The notes under the pieces: generated by a model
What the model was told of the DNA's origin: nothing
Databases searched by the model: none
What the model saw: the letters and a program-made list of their open reading frames with translations, nothing else
Part shown: positions 25,568-34,825 of the stretch, one piece after another
Numbering within the stretch: position 1 is the stretch's first letter
Layout: every line of letters begins with the position of its first letter
Translations under genes and position numbers: made by a program
From: Saprospiraceae bacterium
Lineage (GTDB): Bacteria > Bacteroidota > Bacteroidia > Chitinophagales > Saprospiraceae
DNA: 64,000 nucleotides
Assembly: GCA_013214355.1 (NCBI GenBank)
Contig: JABSSL010000005.1
Location: forward strand, 41,916 to 105,915
Reading direction: 5' to 3'

Positions 25568-26233
25568 TTATGCTGTCACGGTGTTAGATTTTCTATAGTC
25601 AGCTAGAAATTTTTCTAGTCCGATATCAGTCAGTGGGTGTTTGAGTAGGCCTAGGATTGAAGAAAGTGGGCAAGTTACCACGTCTGCTCCTGCCAAAGAG
25701 GCATCAACAATATGTTTTGCATTACGGATAGAAGCTGCCAAAATCTCAGTTTCAAACCCTTGCACAGCATAAATTTCGGCTATTTGTCGGATTAATTCAA
25801 CCCCATCCCAGTTAATATCATCGACTCTACCAACAAATGGAGATAGATAAGTCGCGCCGGCTTTAGCAGCTAGGATAGCTTGTCCGGCAGAAAAAACCAA
25901 GGTGCAGTTAGTCCGGATACCTTTACTCGTGAAGTAGCTAATCGCTTTAATTCCCTCCTTGATCATAGGTACCTTAACCACAATATTCTCCGCTAAACCT
26001 GCTAATCTTTCCCCTTCGCTTACGATACCTTCAAAATCTGTAGAGATCACTTCCGCGCTAACATCTCCTTCTACGATTTTACAGATTTCCACGTAGTGGT
26101 TCAAAATATTACTCTCCCCACTAATGCCCTCTTTCGCCATAAGAGAAGGATTAGTCGTCACACCGTCAAGAATCCCAAGGTCTTTGGCTTCTTTGATCTG
26201 GTCCAAACTAGCGGTATCAATAAAAAATTTCAT
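25568..26233 (-). CDS. fsa: Fructose-6-phosphate aldolase / short transaldolase
   Basis: 221 residues, the short (TalC/MipB/FSA) subfamily. Starts [32 protein letters not shown]. The Schiff-base lysine is in the NIVVKVPM segment near residue 85, and [31 protein letters not shown] follows. These enzymes either cleave fructose-6-phosphate to dihydroxyacetone + GAP or act as transaldolase (sedoheptulose-7-P); sequence alone does not separate the two. A short inverted repeat (CCGTGACAG/CTGTTACGG) overlaps the stop codon, ahead of the main terminator. Confidence 0.9.
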   Translation of the reverse strand: MKFFIDTASLDQIKEAKDLGILDGVTTNPSLMAKEGISGESNILNHYVEICKIVEGDVSAEVISTDFEGIVSEGERLAGLAENIVVKVPMIKEGIKAISYFTSKGIRTNCTLVFSAGQAILAAKAGATYLSPFVGRVDDINWDGVELIRQIAEIYAVQGFETEILAASIRNAKHIVDASLAGADVVTCPLSSILGLLKHPLTDIGLEKFLADYRKSNTVTA

Positions 26234-26470
26234 GATGGAATGTTTTTTACACCTAAAGAATAAATGTTAGTTATTTTGAATGGTCAGAGCAGAACATGCC
26301 AAATTTCCCTAAGAGATCGGGATAAGTGCGTACCATAAATAGGTCGGAATTCTGTAACTAAATTGATGTAGGTGCCCGTTTGATGAAACAGCAATTTTCC
26401 GCTGTCGGGATCGAAATACTTAATCAAAGGGCAATTAAAACACCAAACTATCACAGAACAAAAAAAACAA

Positions 26471-26566
26471 GGTGAACAAGCACACCAGTCGCTACAACTT
26501 CCTACCCTTGCTGCGTTTCCGCCCTGGGGGAGTTCAGAAGGAGCTGACCGTGTGCCGCTCACCGGG
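26471..26566 (-). ncRNA. ffs: Signal recognition particle RNA (small bacterial type)
   Basis: Minus strand contains the conserved SRP core: GGGCGGAAACGCAGCAAGGG, equivalent to the GGAA...GCAGCCAAGG internal loop bound by Ffh. The ends pair: GGTGA/TCACC, GCACAC/GTGTGC and GGTC/GACT form one long helix. About 96 nt, so the Alu-lacking 4.5S type. A TAnnTTTG promoter stands immediately before it and a T run follows the 3' side. Confidence 0.9.
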
Positions 26567-26568
26567 CG

Positions 26569-26599
26569 CAAATGTAAACATAATTGAACTCTAAAGCAA
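26569..26599 (-). promoter_or_regulatory. Promoter of SRP RNA
   Basis: Minus-strand TACATTTG (26569-26576) as -7 box and TTG (26597-26599) 20 bases upstream. The predicted start is within a few bases of the RNA 5' end. Confidence 0.75.
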
Positions 26600-26687
26600 G
26601 TTCTAGGATCACATTTTTCACCCTTTAGCGACCACACCTATAAGCACTGCTCTGTCTGAAATGGTATCTTTTGTACTCAAAATGAGC

Positions 26688-27050
26688 CTATTGTGAACTT
26701 TTAGGCAAAATCTCTGTCTGTTCACCAAAATGTTGAACAAAACGTTGAAGGTCAGATGCCAATTTAGCATTTTGAGTAGCTTTGAAATAAGTATCCGCTA
26801 AGGCTCTTAGGGTTTGGAAGAAAAAGCGGTCCATTTCCGTCACCTGCATATCCTTAGTCCAAAGATCTATTTTCAAGGTATCCTTGCTTTCTCGATCAAA
26901 AAGAGAAATCAACATGGCTTTACATTCTTGCAAACTTTGCTGGTTGGGATTATCGTCCGCTTTCCACCCAATACTAGCAGGAATCTGCTCCTTATCCAAT
27001 CCAATCTGAATGGTAATATTAGAACGTTTTACGATCTCGTCTTGAGTCAT
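26688..27050 (-). CDS. gldC: Gliding motility protein GldC
   Basis: 120 residues from ATG 27050; the longer ATG at 27104 adds 18 residues that do not fit and would abut the upstream stop. GldC is a small soluble protein found with the Bacteroidota gliding/T9SS machinery. Signature stretches are ITIQIGLDKEQIPASIGWKADDN, DTLKIDLWTKDMQVTEMDRFF and QTLRALADTYFKAT. Its exact role is not settled; it is accessory in Flavobacterium. It is the third gene of a minus-strand group with a CopA-like ATPase and an NAD(P)-binding oxidoreductase. Its presence agrees with the T9SS sorting domain on the 4.2-6.5 kb gene. Confidence 0.88.
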   Translation of the reverse strand: MTQDEIVKRSNITIQIGLDKEQIPASIGWKADDNPNQQSLQECKAMLISLFDRESKDTLKIDLWTKDMQVTEMDRFFFQTLRALADTYFKATQNAKLASDLQRFVQHFGEQTEILPKSSQ

Positions 27051-27104
27051 TTTCAATTTTTTAATAGTCCGTTTTATCAAACACGCTAGTGATCGAATAT
27101 ACAA

Positions 27105-27809
27105 TCACTTCGAAATATCTAGTCTACTGTCTTCATCAGCAGCTAACTCCTGTAAGAAATGAGATGGATACACATGAATACCGGCTCGTAATTGCTGAGC
27201 CGCATTAATCATAGCTTGTGCCACTATTTCCGCCTCTACGGGTTTGTATTTAGTCAATAGTCCTCCCGTGGCTGAATCAATAACTTTGCCCAATTTGTCA
27301 GCCCATTTCTCTCCCCACCTATTATCATTTCTTTCCTTTAGTAACAAAGACGGCTGAAAAATGTGCGCTGACCAGAACGGCAAGTCTTTCACTGCCGCTT
27401 CTAACTCGCCTTTTACTCGGCTGAAATAAAGGGTAGCCTCTGGATTAGCACCAACGGCTGACAACAACAAGAGTTGGTTCACCTGATTGGCAGCAGCAAT
27501 GCTAGCAGCGGCGTAAGCTTGTTGATAATCTATGCGATAAAAGGCCTCTCTGTCGGTAGCCTTAGCGGGAGTGGAACCTAAGCAGCAATAAAAGTCATCT
27601 CCTTGAAATAGATGCGCGTACTTTTCTAGTTGATCAAAATCAATAACGTATTCCTTGATCTTAGGATGGTCCAAGTTGAGTGGCTGATCCGTAAAAAGTA
27701 GGATTTCGTGATAGGCACGATGCGTCACGAGTAGTGGAAGGCAATTTCGTCCAACCAAACCCGTAACTCCAATTAACAAGGCCGTTTTTTTATCTTGTAT
27801 TATTTCCAA
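27105..27809 (-). CDS. NAD(P)-binding oxidoreductase, HTATIP2/TIP30-like SDR
   Basis: 234 residues. Rossmann fold with ALLIGVTGLVGRNCLPLL (nucleotide-binding glycine motif, about residues 10-27), then FYCCLGSTPAKATDREAFYRIDYQ and LLLLSAVGANPEATLYFSRVKGELE, the Y-x3-K of atypical short-chain dehydrogenases. These match the CC3/TIP30-like family found widely in bacteria without a defined substrate. It starts 3 bases after the CopA-like gene and is likely translated with it. Confidence 0.8.
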   Translation of the reverse strand: MEIIQDKKTALLIGVTGLVGRNCLPLLVTHRAYHEILLFTDQPLNLDHPKIKEYVIDFDQLEKYAHLFQGDDFYCCLGSTPAKATDREAFYRIDYQQAYAAASIAAANQVNQLLLLSAVGANPEATLYFSRVKGELEAAVKDLPFWSAHIFQPSLLLKERNDNRWGEKWADKLGKVIDSATGGLLTKYKPVEAEIVAQAMINAAQQLRAGIHVYPSHFLQELAADEDSRLDISK

Positions 27810-27812
27810 TAA

Positions 27813-29942
27813 CTATGATTTATCCAGTTCCTTTAAGTTTTTTGAACGCAAAAGAATGGAATTTCCAATAACTATCACATCTGAAACCGCCATAAACAAT
27901 GCGCCCCACATTGGATTTAGGTATCCAGCTGCGGCAATTGGAATAGCTACAACATTGTAGGCGAAGGCCCAAAACAAATTTTGGCGAATAGTTTTGACGG
28001 TATGCTTACTGATAACTAGGGCCTCAAAAACCTTATCCAATTTAGGCTTCAATAGGACAATCTCAGCAGACTGAATCGCCGCCTGTGAAGCGCCTCCTAG
28101 GGAAATTCCGACATCTGCCTTGGCAAGAGCCGGTGCATCATTGATACCATCCCCGACCATCGCGGTTAGCCCTTTCGATCGCAGTTGTTCTATAGTCGCT
28201 AATTTCTCTTCTGGCAGTTGCTCTCCTTGAAAGTGATCCACCTGCAGAGATGCAGCAACATTGGCCGTTTTTTCTTGCCGATCTCCACTTAAAATAACCG
28301 TTTCCACCCCAATACCCTTTAAACGACTGATGGTAGCTGCAGCAGCTGGTCTAAGCTCATCCTCCAATGCAATACTAGCTAAGAGTTCCTTGTTTTCTAG
28401 AAGGTACACTTGGTGTTCGGAGGAGGCTTGACTTCCCTCTGGCAACAATCGAGCACTACCAATCTGATAATGATTACCCACTTCATCTCGTGCCTCCACT
28501 CCTAGTCCTTTACGTTCCTCTATTTCTCGCAGGGATAATGAATGTCCATTTGGCAAATCCTCCATGGCTTGCACCAGGGACTGGGCTAGTGGATGAGAAG
28601 AACGCTGTTCTAATTCATGAATTAGACTATGTACTTTATTCTGATTTTGCTGATGATACTTGATATCCTTAAGTCGGAAGTTTCCGGTTGTAAGTGTTCC
28701 CGTCTTATCGAAGACTATCTGTTTCAGATTGGAGAGCAATTCGAGGGTTTGCCCACCTTTCACTAAGATTCCCTGTTTGGCCATGCGACCTACCCCCACC
28801 ATTACGGCTGTTGGTGTAGCCAAGCCCATTGCACAGGGACAAGAAATAACCAAGACCGCAATGGCATTCATTAAAGCAGCCTGAGTCGCCAGGCCAAACA
28901 CAAAATGTCCCAACATAAAGGTCAACATCGAAATACCTAAAACTACTGGAACAAATATCCCGCTGATGCGATCCGCTAATCGCTGGATATCAGGTTTATC
29001 CTGTTGAGCAGTCTTCACCAACTCAATCATTTGTTGCAATACAGCTTGGTTGCCAATAGCGGTGACCTCCATTTGCATATTCCCAGCCACCAGTACGCTA
29101 GCACCAATCAAGGCATCTCCTTTCTGCTTATGGACCGGGAAACTTTCTCCGGTTAGCATAGATTCATCCACTTCTACCACTCCTCCAAGCAGTCTCCCAT
29201 CGGCAGGCACCTTATCTCCTTCATTAACCTGTAGAACGTCACCAACAGCTAGGTCTTCCGATTTAATGCGAACTATTGTGCCGGAGGGCATTACTTTACT
29301 GGCCATCTCTACTTTGAGACTCGACAGGTCTTCAATAGCTGTCGTGGTTTTTGCCACCGCTTTTCGCTCCATCCAATTTCCTAACAAAACTAGCGTTATG
29401 ATTGTGGCAGCGGTTTCAAAAAAGATATACTTTGGCTCCTGTAGATACAACCCAATTATGCTGTAGATGAAAGCAGCAGTACTTCCCGTAAAGATCAATA
29501 CGTCCATATTCAGCACCCGTTCTTGAAGGGAGCGGAAAGCGCTCCCACCAAAGTGCAAGAAGCCAATCACGTAGACCGGCAAACACAAAAAGAACTGTAC
29601 CCAAGCCGATTCTAAAAGTGCAATATGGACCCCAGCCATCATCAAAAAGTGACCAAGAATTAAGGGAGTGGTGAATACGGCGCTAATGAGCAATTTGCGC
29701 TCAAAGGTCCAGAAAGAAGGAAGTTGTTCCTCTTCTATCACCTGAAAACCGAGCTTATGTATACCTGCCTTTACCTTCTCTACAGTTAGTAAGGCTTCAT
29801 CCTGTCGAAAACGAACCTCCTTAGTTTGGAAGTTAACAAAAACATCTTCTAATCCCTTTCGCTCTAGATACCGGGTAATGCTCATGGCGCAGTTGTTGCA
29901 ATCCATTCCCGATACTTCCAAAGTGATTATATTTTTTTTCAT
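27813..29942 (-). CDS. copA: Copper-type P1B ATPase
   Basis: 709 residues. One N-terminal HMA domain with GMDCNNCAMS (Cys15 and Cys18), eight predicted membrane segments, actuator TGES (LTGESFPVHKQKGD), the CPC ion-transport motif in VISCPCAMGLATPTA, the phosphorylated Asp412 in DKTGTLTTG, the HP locus SSHPLAQSL, and GDGINDAPALAKADVGI. CPC plus GMxCxxC supports Cu(I) export, although some relatives feed cytochrome oxidase assembly. First gene of the group ending in gldC. A likely promoter and a 12-bp palindrome lie upstream. Confidence 0.92.
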   Translation of the reverse strand: MKKNIITLEVSGMDCNNCAMSITRYLERKGLEDVFVNFQTKEVRFRQDEALLTVEKVKAGIHKLGFQVIEEEQLPSFWTFERKLLISAVFTTPLILGHFLMMAGVHIALLESAWVQFFLCLPVYVIGFLHFGGSAFRSLQERVLNMDVLIFTGSTAAFIYSIIGLYLQEPKYIFFETAATIITLVLLGNWMERKAVAKTTTAIEDLSSLKVEMASKVMPSGTIVRIKSEDLAVGDVLQVNEGDKVPADGRLLGGVVEVDESMLTGESFPVHKQKGDALIGASVLVAGNMQMEVTAIGNQAVLQQMIELVKTAQQDKPDIQRLADRISGIFVPVVLGISMLTFMLGHFVFGLATQAALMNAIAVLVISCPCAMGLATPTAVMVGVGRMAKQGILVKGGQTLELLSNLKQIVFDKTGTLTTGNFRLKDIKYHQQNQNKVHSLIHELEQRSSHPLAQSLVQAMEDLPNGHSLSLREIEERKGLGVEARDEVGNHYQIGSARLLPEGSQASSEHQVYLLENKELLASIALEDELRPAAAATISRLKGIGVETVILSGDRQEKTANVAASLQVDHFQGEQLPEEKLATIEQLRSKGLTAMVGDGINDAPALAKADVGISLGGASQAAIQSAEIVLLKPKLDKVFEALVISKHTVKTIRQNLFWAFAYNVVAIPIAAAGYLNPMWGALFMAVSDVIVIGNSILLRSKNLKELDKS

Positions 29943-30273
29943 TCTGAATTTTTAGTCAACAATGGTGGAAATCAGTAAGTTTGCAGCTGTCCACTTTGCC
30001 TCAGTACTTATTTCCCGGCTAAAACGCTCAAAGTGAACAAAGATTTCCGCCTGTGCAAAGTTATGGGATTTTTACGTAGCATCTACTGACTATAGTCATC
30101 TTTCCTTCTGTAGCTAGAGTAGCCAGACTGAAGACACAAGCAAAAGTGTGTTTTAACTTTTCTGACACTTGACGTTACACCTACGACAGATTATTTATCT
30201 GACAACATCCTTCACGAATTTCTTGTTTGATTTGATATAAATATAACCAACCAATTTCTAAATTAGATCTAAT
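29943..30273. other. 331-base divergent intergenic region
   Basis: Between copA (minus) and a lipoprotein gene (plus). It contains the copA -7 box candidate at 30056-30063 and the perfect palindrome TGACTATAGTCA at 30087-30098. No gene seen. No exact TAnnTTTG was found for the plus-strand gene. Confidence 0.6.
30056..30063 (-). promoter_or_regulatory. Candidate copA -7 box (TAACTTTG)
   Basis: TAACTTTG on the minus strand, about 115 bases before the copA ATG; a perfect 12-bp palindrome starts 24 bases upstream, where the -33 element would lie. Confidence 0.4.
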
Positions 30274-31065
30274 ATGAGAGCACTTAGCTTATTTTTTTTG
30301 TTGGCATTATTGGCGGTAGGCTGTCAGAATTCAGGTGCTTCAGCAGAGACTGAAGAAGCATCGGAAGAAACGCAGGAAGCTCCTGCCCAAAAGTTTACTC
30401 TGACCGCTTTCACTCCTTCTGCTGAGTTCGCCGACGCTGCCATAGAATCCATGGAGTACAAAGATGGAGCTTTTAACTTCGGTGTTGGTGGGACTAGCTA
30501 CGAATTAGGCGTTCAAACCCCCGATGCTGAGGCAAAGATGTGTGCTAATTCAGCCAAAGGGCAGCACATCCATCTGATTATTGACAACGCTCCCTACGCG
30601 GCGAAATACGAAGCTAGTTTCGAACATGAAGTTGCAGATGGAGAGCATTATTTGTTGGCTTTTCTTTCTCGTTCGTATCACGAAAGTATTAAGACACCAG
30701 CCGCTCACGTAGCCAAAAAAGTGACGGTGGAAGGAAAAGCGATCACTGCTGAAGAAGATGTGCAAGGCCCCATGTTGTTTTACAGCCGACCCAAGGGAAA
30801 TTATGTTGGTAAAGTAGCCACTGAAAAAGTCATGCTTGACTTCTACCTTTCGAATGTTGCACTTGGTAGCGATTACAAAGTAAAAGCGGACATCAACGGT
30901 GAAGAACACATGATCGATACCTGGCAGCCTTACTATATCGAAGGTTTACCTATGGGTGAAAACACCGTGACACTTACCTTAGTGGATGGCGAAGGCAATG
31001 CCGTTGATACACCACTAAATCCAGTTAGTCGAACTTTTACGCTAGCTGCTGATCCTGCAGAATAA
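30274..31065 (+). CDS. Acidic lipoprotein, function unknown
   Basis: 263 residues. Lipobox LAVGC (Cys about 17), then a low-complexity Ala/Glu/Thr linker (about 20-40), then a globular beta-rich domain. GQHIHLIIDNAPYAAKYE and HYLLAFLSRSYHESIKTPAAHV recall DUF4399-like domains, where a His-containing HIHLIID strand and a SYHE motif recur; that similarity is judged by eye. The C-terminal part (GLPMGENTVTLTLVDGEGNAV) looks like a second Ig-like unit. Monocistronic: a long stem-loop follows at 31091-31128. A metal or small-ligand role is possible but not shown. Confidence 0.72.
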   Translation: MRALSLFFLLALLAVGCQNSGASAETEEASEETQEAPAQKFTLTAFTPSAEFADAAIESMEYKDGAFNFGVGGTSYELGVQTPDAEAKMCANSAKGQHIHLIIDNAPYAAKYEASFEHEVADGEHYLLAFLSRSYHESIKTPAAHVAKKVTVEGKAITAEEDVQGPMLFYSRPKGNYVGKVATEKVMLDFYLSNVALGSDYKVKADINGEEHMIDTWQPYYIEGLPMGENTVTLTLVDGEGNAVDTPLNPVSRTFTLAADPAE

Positions 31066-31523
31066 CACCACAAAGAATAGTTGAAATCTTGCCCGTAGTT
31101 ATTACTCATTTGAGTTGTGACTGCGGGCTAGGTTATATACTTGCAATTGTCCGAGCTTATTAATACATTGAAGGAGATTTAGGACAATTGAAATGGAAAT
31201 GAAAGCGCGCTTATCCAATCAAAAAAAATTATTCCATTTAACATTGATAAGGAATAAATAGCATTCGGGATAAAAGTCCCTGGCATTATCGTGCATAAAT
31301 CCTTTGCCCCTCCCATTTATTTTGGCAGAAAGGGATTTCTAATTGTCGCGCTCAAACACTACATCGCTTATCGCCTTAGTTGAAAAACGACCAATATTGG
31401 AACTGTAAATCAGCCGCTAGCCGCGGATGGTTTTCTATTGATACTATTAAAGTTGTCCAAGGCTTTCTCTAGCTGGAGAAACCCCTAGACAACTTCATTA
31501 ACAAACGCGCAAAACAGCGATTC
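31066..31523. other. 458-base intergenic region with two stem-loops
   Basis: A long imperfect hairpin at 31091-31128 (17 of 18 positions paired including G-U, 3-base loop) follows the lipoprotein gene but lacks a T run. A second structure at 31450-31495 (AAGTTGTC/GACAACTT outer, TTTCTC/GAGAAA inner) lies 28 bases before the next ATG. No gene seen. Confidence 0.6.
31450..31495 (+). other. Stem-loop in the 5' leader of the DUF3857 gene
   Basis: Outer 8-bp stem AAGTTGTC/GACAACTT and inner 6-bp stem TTTCTC/GAGAAA, 28 bases before ATG 31524. No T run, so it is not a terminator. Function unknown. Confidence 0.5.
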
Positions 31524-33524
31524 ATGAACTCAAAGACAATTTTTGTTTATTGCTTGGTATGCGTACTAAGCTTCTCTTCTATTGGTTTGACCGCACAAAG
31601 TGGCCCCAGAAAACTTGGCAAAATAAGTAAGGCAGATTTTGAACTTCCCGATTTGGAGATTGTAAAGGGTGCCCATGCCGTTAGACAATTCGACTACGGT
31701 TATTTAGATTACCGCGTAATGGATGGATTTACTACCAATTTCACCAGACACTTCCGCACCCTGATCCTGGACGAAGAGGGCCTTGACTGGGCTGACATTG
31801 AAATATCCTATTACCGAAATTATAATGCCAAAGAAAGAGTTGGGACCATCAAGGCTTTCGTTTACAATCTAGAAAATGGTCAGATAACAAAGACCAAATT
31901 AGAGGGAAAGGATATTTACGAACAAAAAGTAGACAAGAATAACCTCAAGAAGAAGTTTGCTCTTCCCAATGTAAAGCCGGGTAGCATTGTGGAAGTTAAA
32001 TATGAGGTGAGCTCTGAATTTTGGTTCGCTATCGACCCTTGGATTTTCCAACGCTCTATCCCAGTTTTACATAGTGAATTAGAAATGAGAATTCCAGAAT
32101 ATTTCATTTTTAACACGAACTTCAAAGGATATGAATTCGGTAATTTGACCACCAATGATAAAAGCACCACTTCACGAAAACTAATGCTGGGAGGAGGTCA
32201 AGGAGTTGACTGCCAATTCAATGACTATCATTGGGTAGCAGAAAAAATCCCTCCTTTCACCGCCGAGGCCTACATAACAACCGTCAAGAATTACCTAGGT
32301 CGAGTTGAATTTGAACTGGCCCGAACCAACTTCCCAAATTCTTTCAATCAATCCTATTCCACCAGCTGGGCCTCCATTGCACAGCAGTTGTCAGAATCCG
32401 AAGATTTTGGTGCTACTGCGGCCAGGTCGAAATTCATGGAGCGTCAGGCGGCTCAGTTAGTTGGAGATGTAGCAAACACCTCTGAAAAGGTAGTGAAGCT
32501 ATACGAAGGAGTAAAGAAAATGGTAAAATGGAATAAGAAGTACGCCAGATTTGCCAGTGTGTCGGACGTAAAGAAAGCCATCAGTGAGGGCTTAGGTAAC
32601 TCCGCACAAGTTAACTTCGCGCTAACTTGCCTGCTTAAGGCAGCTGGCTTGGAAGCCTACCCTGTTTTGGTGAGTACCAGAAATCACGGATACGTCAATC
32701 AATTCTTACCCTCTTTCGATCAATTCAATCACGTAGTTTCTGCCGTGAAGATTGATGACACTTATTTAATTTTAGATGCTACGGATCCATTAATTCCTGC
32801 CAGTTTTACGCCTCAGCAATGCCTAAATGATAAGGGATATATGCTGCTTGGCAACAAATTTGCCTGGGTAAGCCTAAAGCCTAGAGACAAATACAAAGTC
32901 GCCGTACAAGCCAAGTTTCAAATTATGGAGGATGGAATGATTAAGGGGAACATCAAAGAGGCAAGAAGTGGGTATGCGGGTCATCGATTTCGACAACTGT
33001 TTTACAGTGAAGGAGGAGCTGAAGATTACATTTCAGGCTTCCAAAATAAGGTAGAGGGCTTGACGGTAAATGAACATGAGTTCAAGAATGAAGATAATAT
33101 CTACAAACGCATGGAGGCCAGCTATGAGGTGGAATTGGCGGATCAAGTAATGGCGACTGGTGACATGATTTATTTCTCCCCAATGCTCCACTACGCGATA
33201 GATGAAAACCCATTTAAACTCCAAGAAAGAAAATACCCAGTAGATTATGCTTATCCCCACGAGGAGATCTACGTCATGAGTTTCGAGTTACCAGAAGGAT
33301 TTGCAGTAGAAGAGTTACCAGAGGTGCAAAAAATGATGCTACCCGAAAATGCAGGTCGGTTTACCTATACCGTCAAGCAATTGGATAATACGGTACAATT
33401 AACTGTGCGATTTAAAATCGACAATCCCTTCTTCAATTTCGAACAGTATCCTTACTTGAAGGAATTCTACAATCAGATTGTGGAAAAGGAAGCGGAGCAA
33501 GTAGTGTTAAAGCGAAAAACCTAG
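31524..33524 (+). CDS. DUF3857 / transglutaminase-like exported protein
   Basis: 666 residues with a signal peptide (VYCLVCVLSFSSIGLTAQ, cut about residue 24). Residues about 55-230 are the DUF3857 beta-sandwich (FTRHFRTLILDEEGLDWADIEI ... VKPGSIVEVKYEVSSEF). A transglutaminase-like domain follows near 285-430, but the classical Cys is replaced: the helix reads EGLGNSAQVNFALTCLLKAAGLEAYPVLVSTRNHG, where active enzymes have GxC, and DATDPLIPASF is at the Asp position. The rest (450-666) is DUF3858-like. So it is probably a non-catalytic envelope protein. Closed by a strong terminator. Confidence 0.82.
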   Translation: MNSKTIFVYCLVCVLSFSSIGLTAQSGPRKLGKISKADFELPDLEIVKGAHAVRQFDYGYLDYRVMDGFTTNFTRHFRTLILDEEGLDWADIEISYYRNYNAKERVGTIKAFVYNLENGQITKTKLEGKDIYEQKVDKNNLKKKFALPNVKPGSIVEVKYEVSSEFWFAIDPWIFQRSIPVLHSELEMRIPEYFIFNTNFKGYEFGNLTTNDKSTTSRKLMLGGGQGVDCQFNDYHWVAEKIPPFTAEAYITTVKNYLGRVEFELARTNFPNSFNQSYSTSWASIAQQLSESEDFGATAARSKFMERQAAQLVGDVANTSEKVVKLYEGVKKMVKWNKKYARFASVSDVKKAISEGLGNSAQVNFALTCLLKAAGLEAYPVLVSTRNHGYVNQFLPSFDQFNHVVSAVKIDDTYLILDATDPLIPASFTPQQCLNDKGYMLLGNKFAWVSLKPRDKYKVAVQAKFQIMEDGMIKGNIKEARSGYAGHRFRQLFYSEGGAEDYISGFQNKVEGLTVNEHEFKNEDNIYKRMEASYEVELADQVMATGDMIYFSPMLHYAIDENPFKLQERKYPVDYAYPHEEIYVMSFELPEGFAVEELPEVQKMMLPENAGRFTYTVKQLDNTVQLTVRFKIDNPFFNFEQYPYLKEFYNQIVEKEAEQVVLKRKT

Positions 33525-33554
33525 TCGATTGCTAGACTTTCTTTAGAAGGACGA

Positions 33555-33605
33555 CGAGCTGGCCATCAAGTACGCTGAGACGATGATAGCCAGCTCGCTC
33601 TTTTT
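33555..33605 (+). terminator. Terminator after the DUF3857 gene
   Basis: Perfect 9-bp stem CGAGCTGGC/GCCAGCTCG (33555-33563 with 33589-33597) followed by CTCTTTTT. Confidence 0.85.
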
Positions 33606-33700
33606 AGGTTTACCGCTAGTAGCAGAGGCAAAGTGCCCCAAAGATTTTCCTTATTCAAAAATAATCCAGTTCTTGTTCAGCTAGAAAAACAACCCACCCT

Positions 33701-34786
33701 ATGGCTGAACCCTTAAAAAATCTGTACAACGAGACTTTTCTCCATCTAATAACGCAAGACTTCCAAGCTCATCACCCGAAGTTCGATGCAGCAGCCTTCA
33801 AGGCCTTGGTTTTTGATAAAGAATGGCCAGATCGCGAGCTCAAGGATAGAATGCGCCACTTTAGTTTGAGTTTGCACCATCTACTCAACATGCCTTTTGC
33901 TGACACCATAGCACTATTCAAACAGGTGATTAGCGAAAGAGAAGGATATGCTCTAGAGCGCATGTTCTTTCCTGATTATGTAGAACTCTTTGGACAGGAA
34001 GACCTGGAGTTAAGCTTAGAGGCTTTAGCGTTCTTCACCACCTATGCTAGTTCAGAGTTTGCTATTCGTCCCTTCATTGCCCAACATCAAGATTCGGTTT
34101 TAAATCGTATGCTTAAATGGGCTGATAGTGAAAATTTCCATCTCCGACGTCTGGCTAGTGAAGGTTGTCGACCCAGATTACCTTGGGCCATGGCCTTACC
34201 TTCTTTGAAGAAAGATCCAAGCCCCATTCTTCCCATTTTAGAAAAATTAAAAGGAGATGAGACTGATTATGTCCGTAGAAGTGTAGCTAATAACCTTAAC
34301 GACATCGCCAAAGACAATCCGGATGTTACTTTAGAAAAAGCTGAACAATGGATCGGAAATAGTAAAGGAACAGATTGGGTGGTCAAACATGCCTGCCGGA
34401 GTCTCTTGAAGCAAGGCAACACCAGAGCCTTGGTACTTTTCGGATTCCAAGAGCCTGCCTCTATTTCGGTTTCCGGACTCCAATTAGACAAGAGTGAATT
34501 GAAGATTGGAGAGGAATTCATTTTCCAATTTGATCTTTACAATGAAAGCAATACTACAAGTAAACTCCGATTGGAATACATCATTGATTTCGTAAAGAAA
34601 AATGGCAAGACTTCTCCCAAAGTATTCCAAATCACTGAAAACACTTTTGAACCTGGCCAACATCATATCTCTAAAAAGCAGTCTTTCAAGGATTTAACGA
34701 CACGTAAACATTATCCAGGTTTACATTGTCTTAGAATCATGGTAAATGGTGCTGAAAAGGCCACCATCTCTTTCCAGTTGCAGTAA
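33701..34786 (+). CDS. alkC: AlkC-like DNA alkylation repair glycosylase with Ig-like C-terminal domain
   Basis: 361 residues. HEAT-like repeat glycosylase of the AlkC/AlkD superfamily, which removes N-alkylated bases (3mA, 3mC, 1mA for AlkC) without base flipping. The family core HLRRLASEGCRPRLPWA is at about 147-163, followed by LKGDETDYVRRSVANNLNDIAKDNP and DWVVKHACRSLLKQGN. Residues about 255-361 (ISVSGLQLDKSELKIGEEF ... RKHYPGLHCLRIMVNGAEKA) form an Ig-like domain, as known for AlkC and not AlkD. It is 39 bases upstream of accC on the same strand. Confidence 0.85.
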   Translation: MAEPLKNLYNETFLHLITQDFQAHHPKFDAAAFKALVFDKEWPDRELKDRMRHFSLSLHHLLNMPFADTIALFKQVISEREGYALERMFFPDYVELFGQEDLELSLEALAFFTTYASSEFAIRPFIAQHQDSVLNRMLKWADSENFHLRRLASEGCRPRLPWAMALPSLKKDPSPILPILEKLKGDETDYVRRSVANNLNDIAKDNPDVTLEKAEQWIGNSKGTDWVVKHACRSLLKQGNTRALVLFGFQEPASISVSGLQLDKSELKIGEEFIFQFDLYNESNTTSKLRLEYIIDFVKKNGKTSPKVFQITENTFEPGQHHISKKQSFKDLTTRKHYPGLHCLRIMVNGAEKATISFQLQ

Positions 34787-34825
34787 GGAGATTTTTGTTA
34801 GTTTAGCTGCGAAATTAAAGCTCAC

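Noticed and set aside
26284..26637. Minus-strand reading frame of 117 codons
   Set aside because: It covers the SRP RNA gene and its promoter; the composition is not protein-like outside and no start signal fits.
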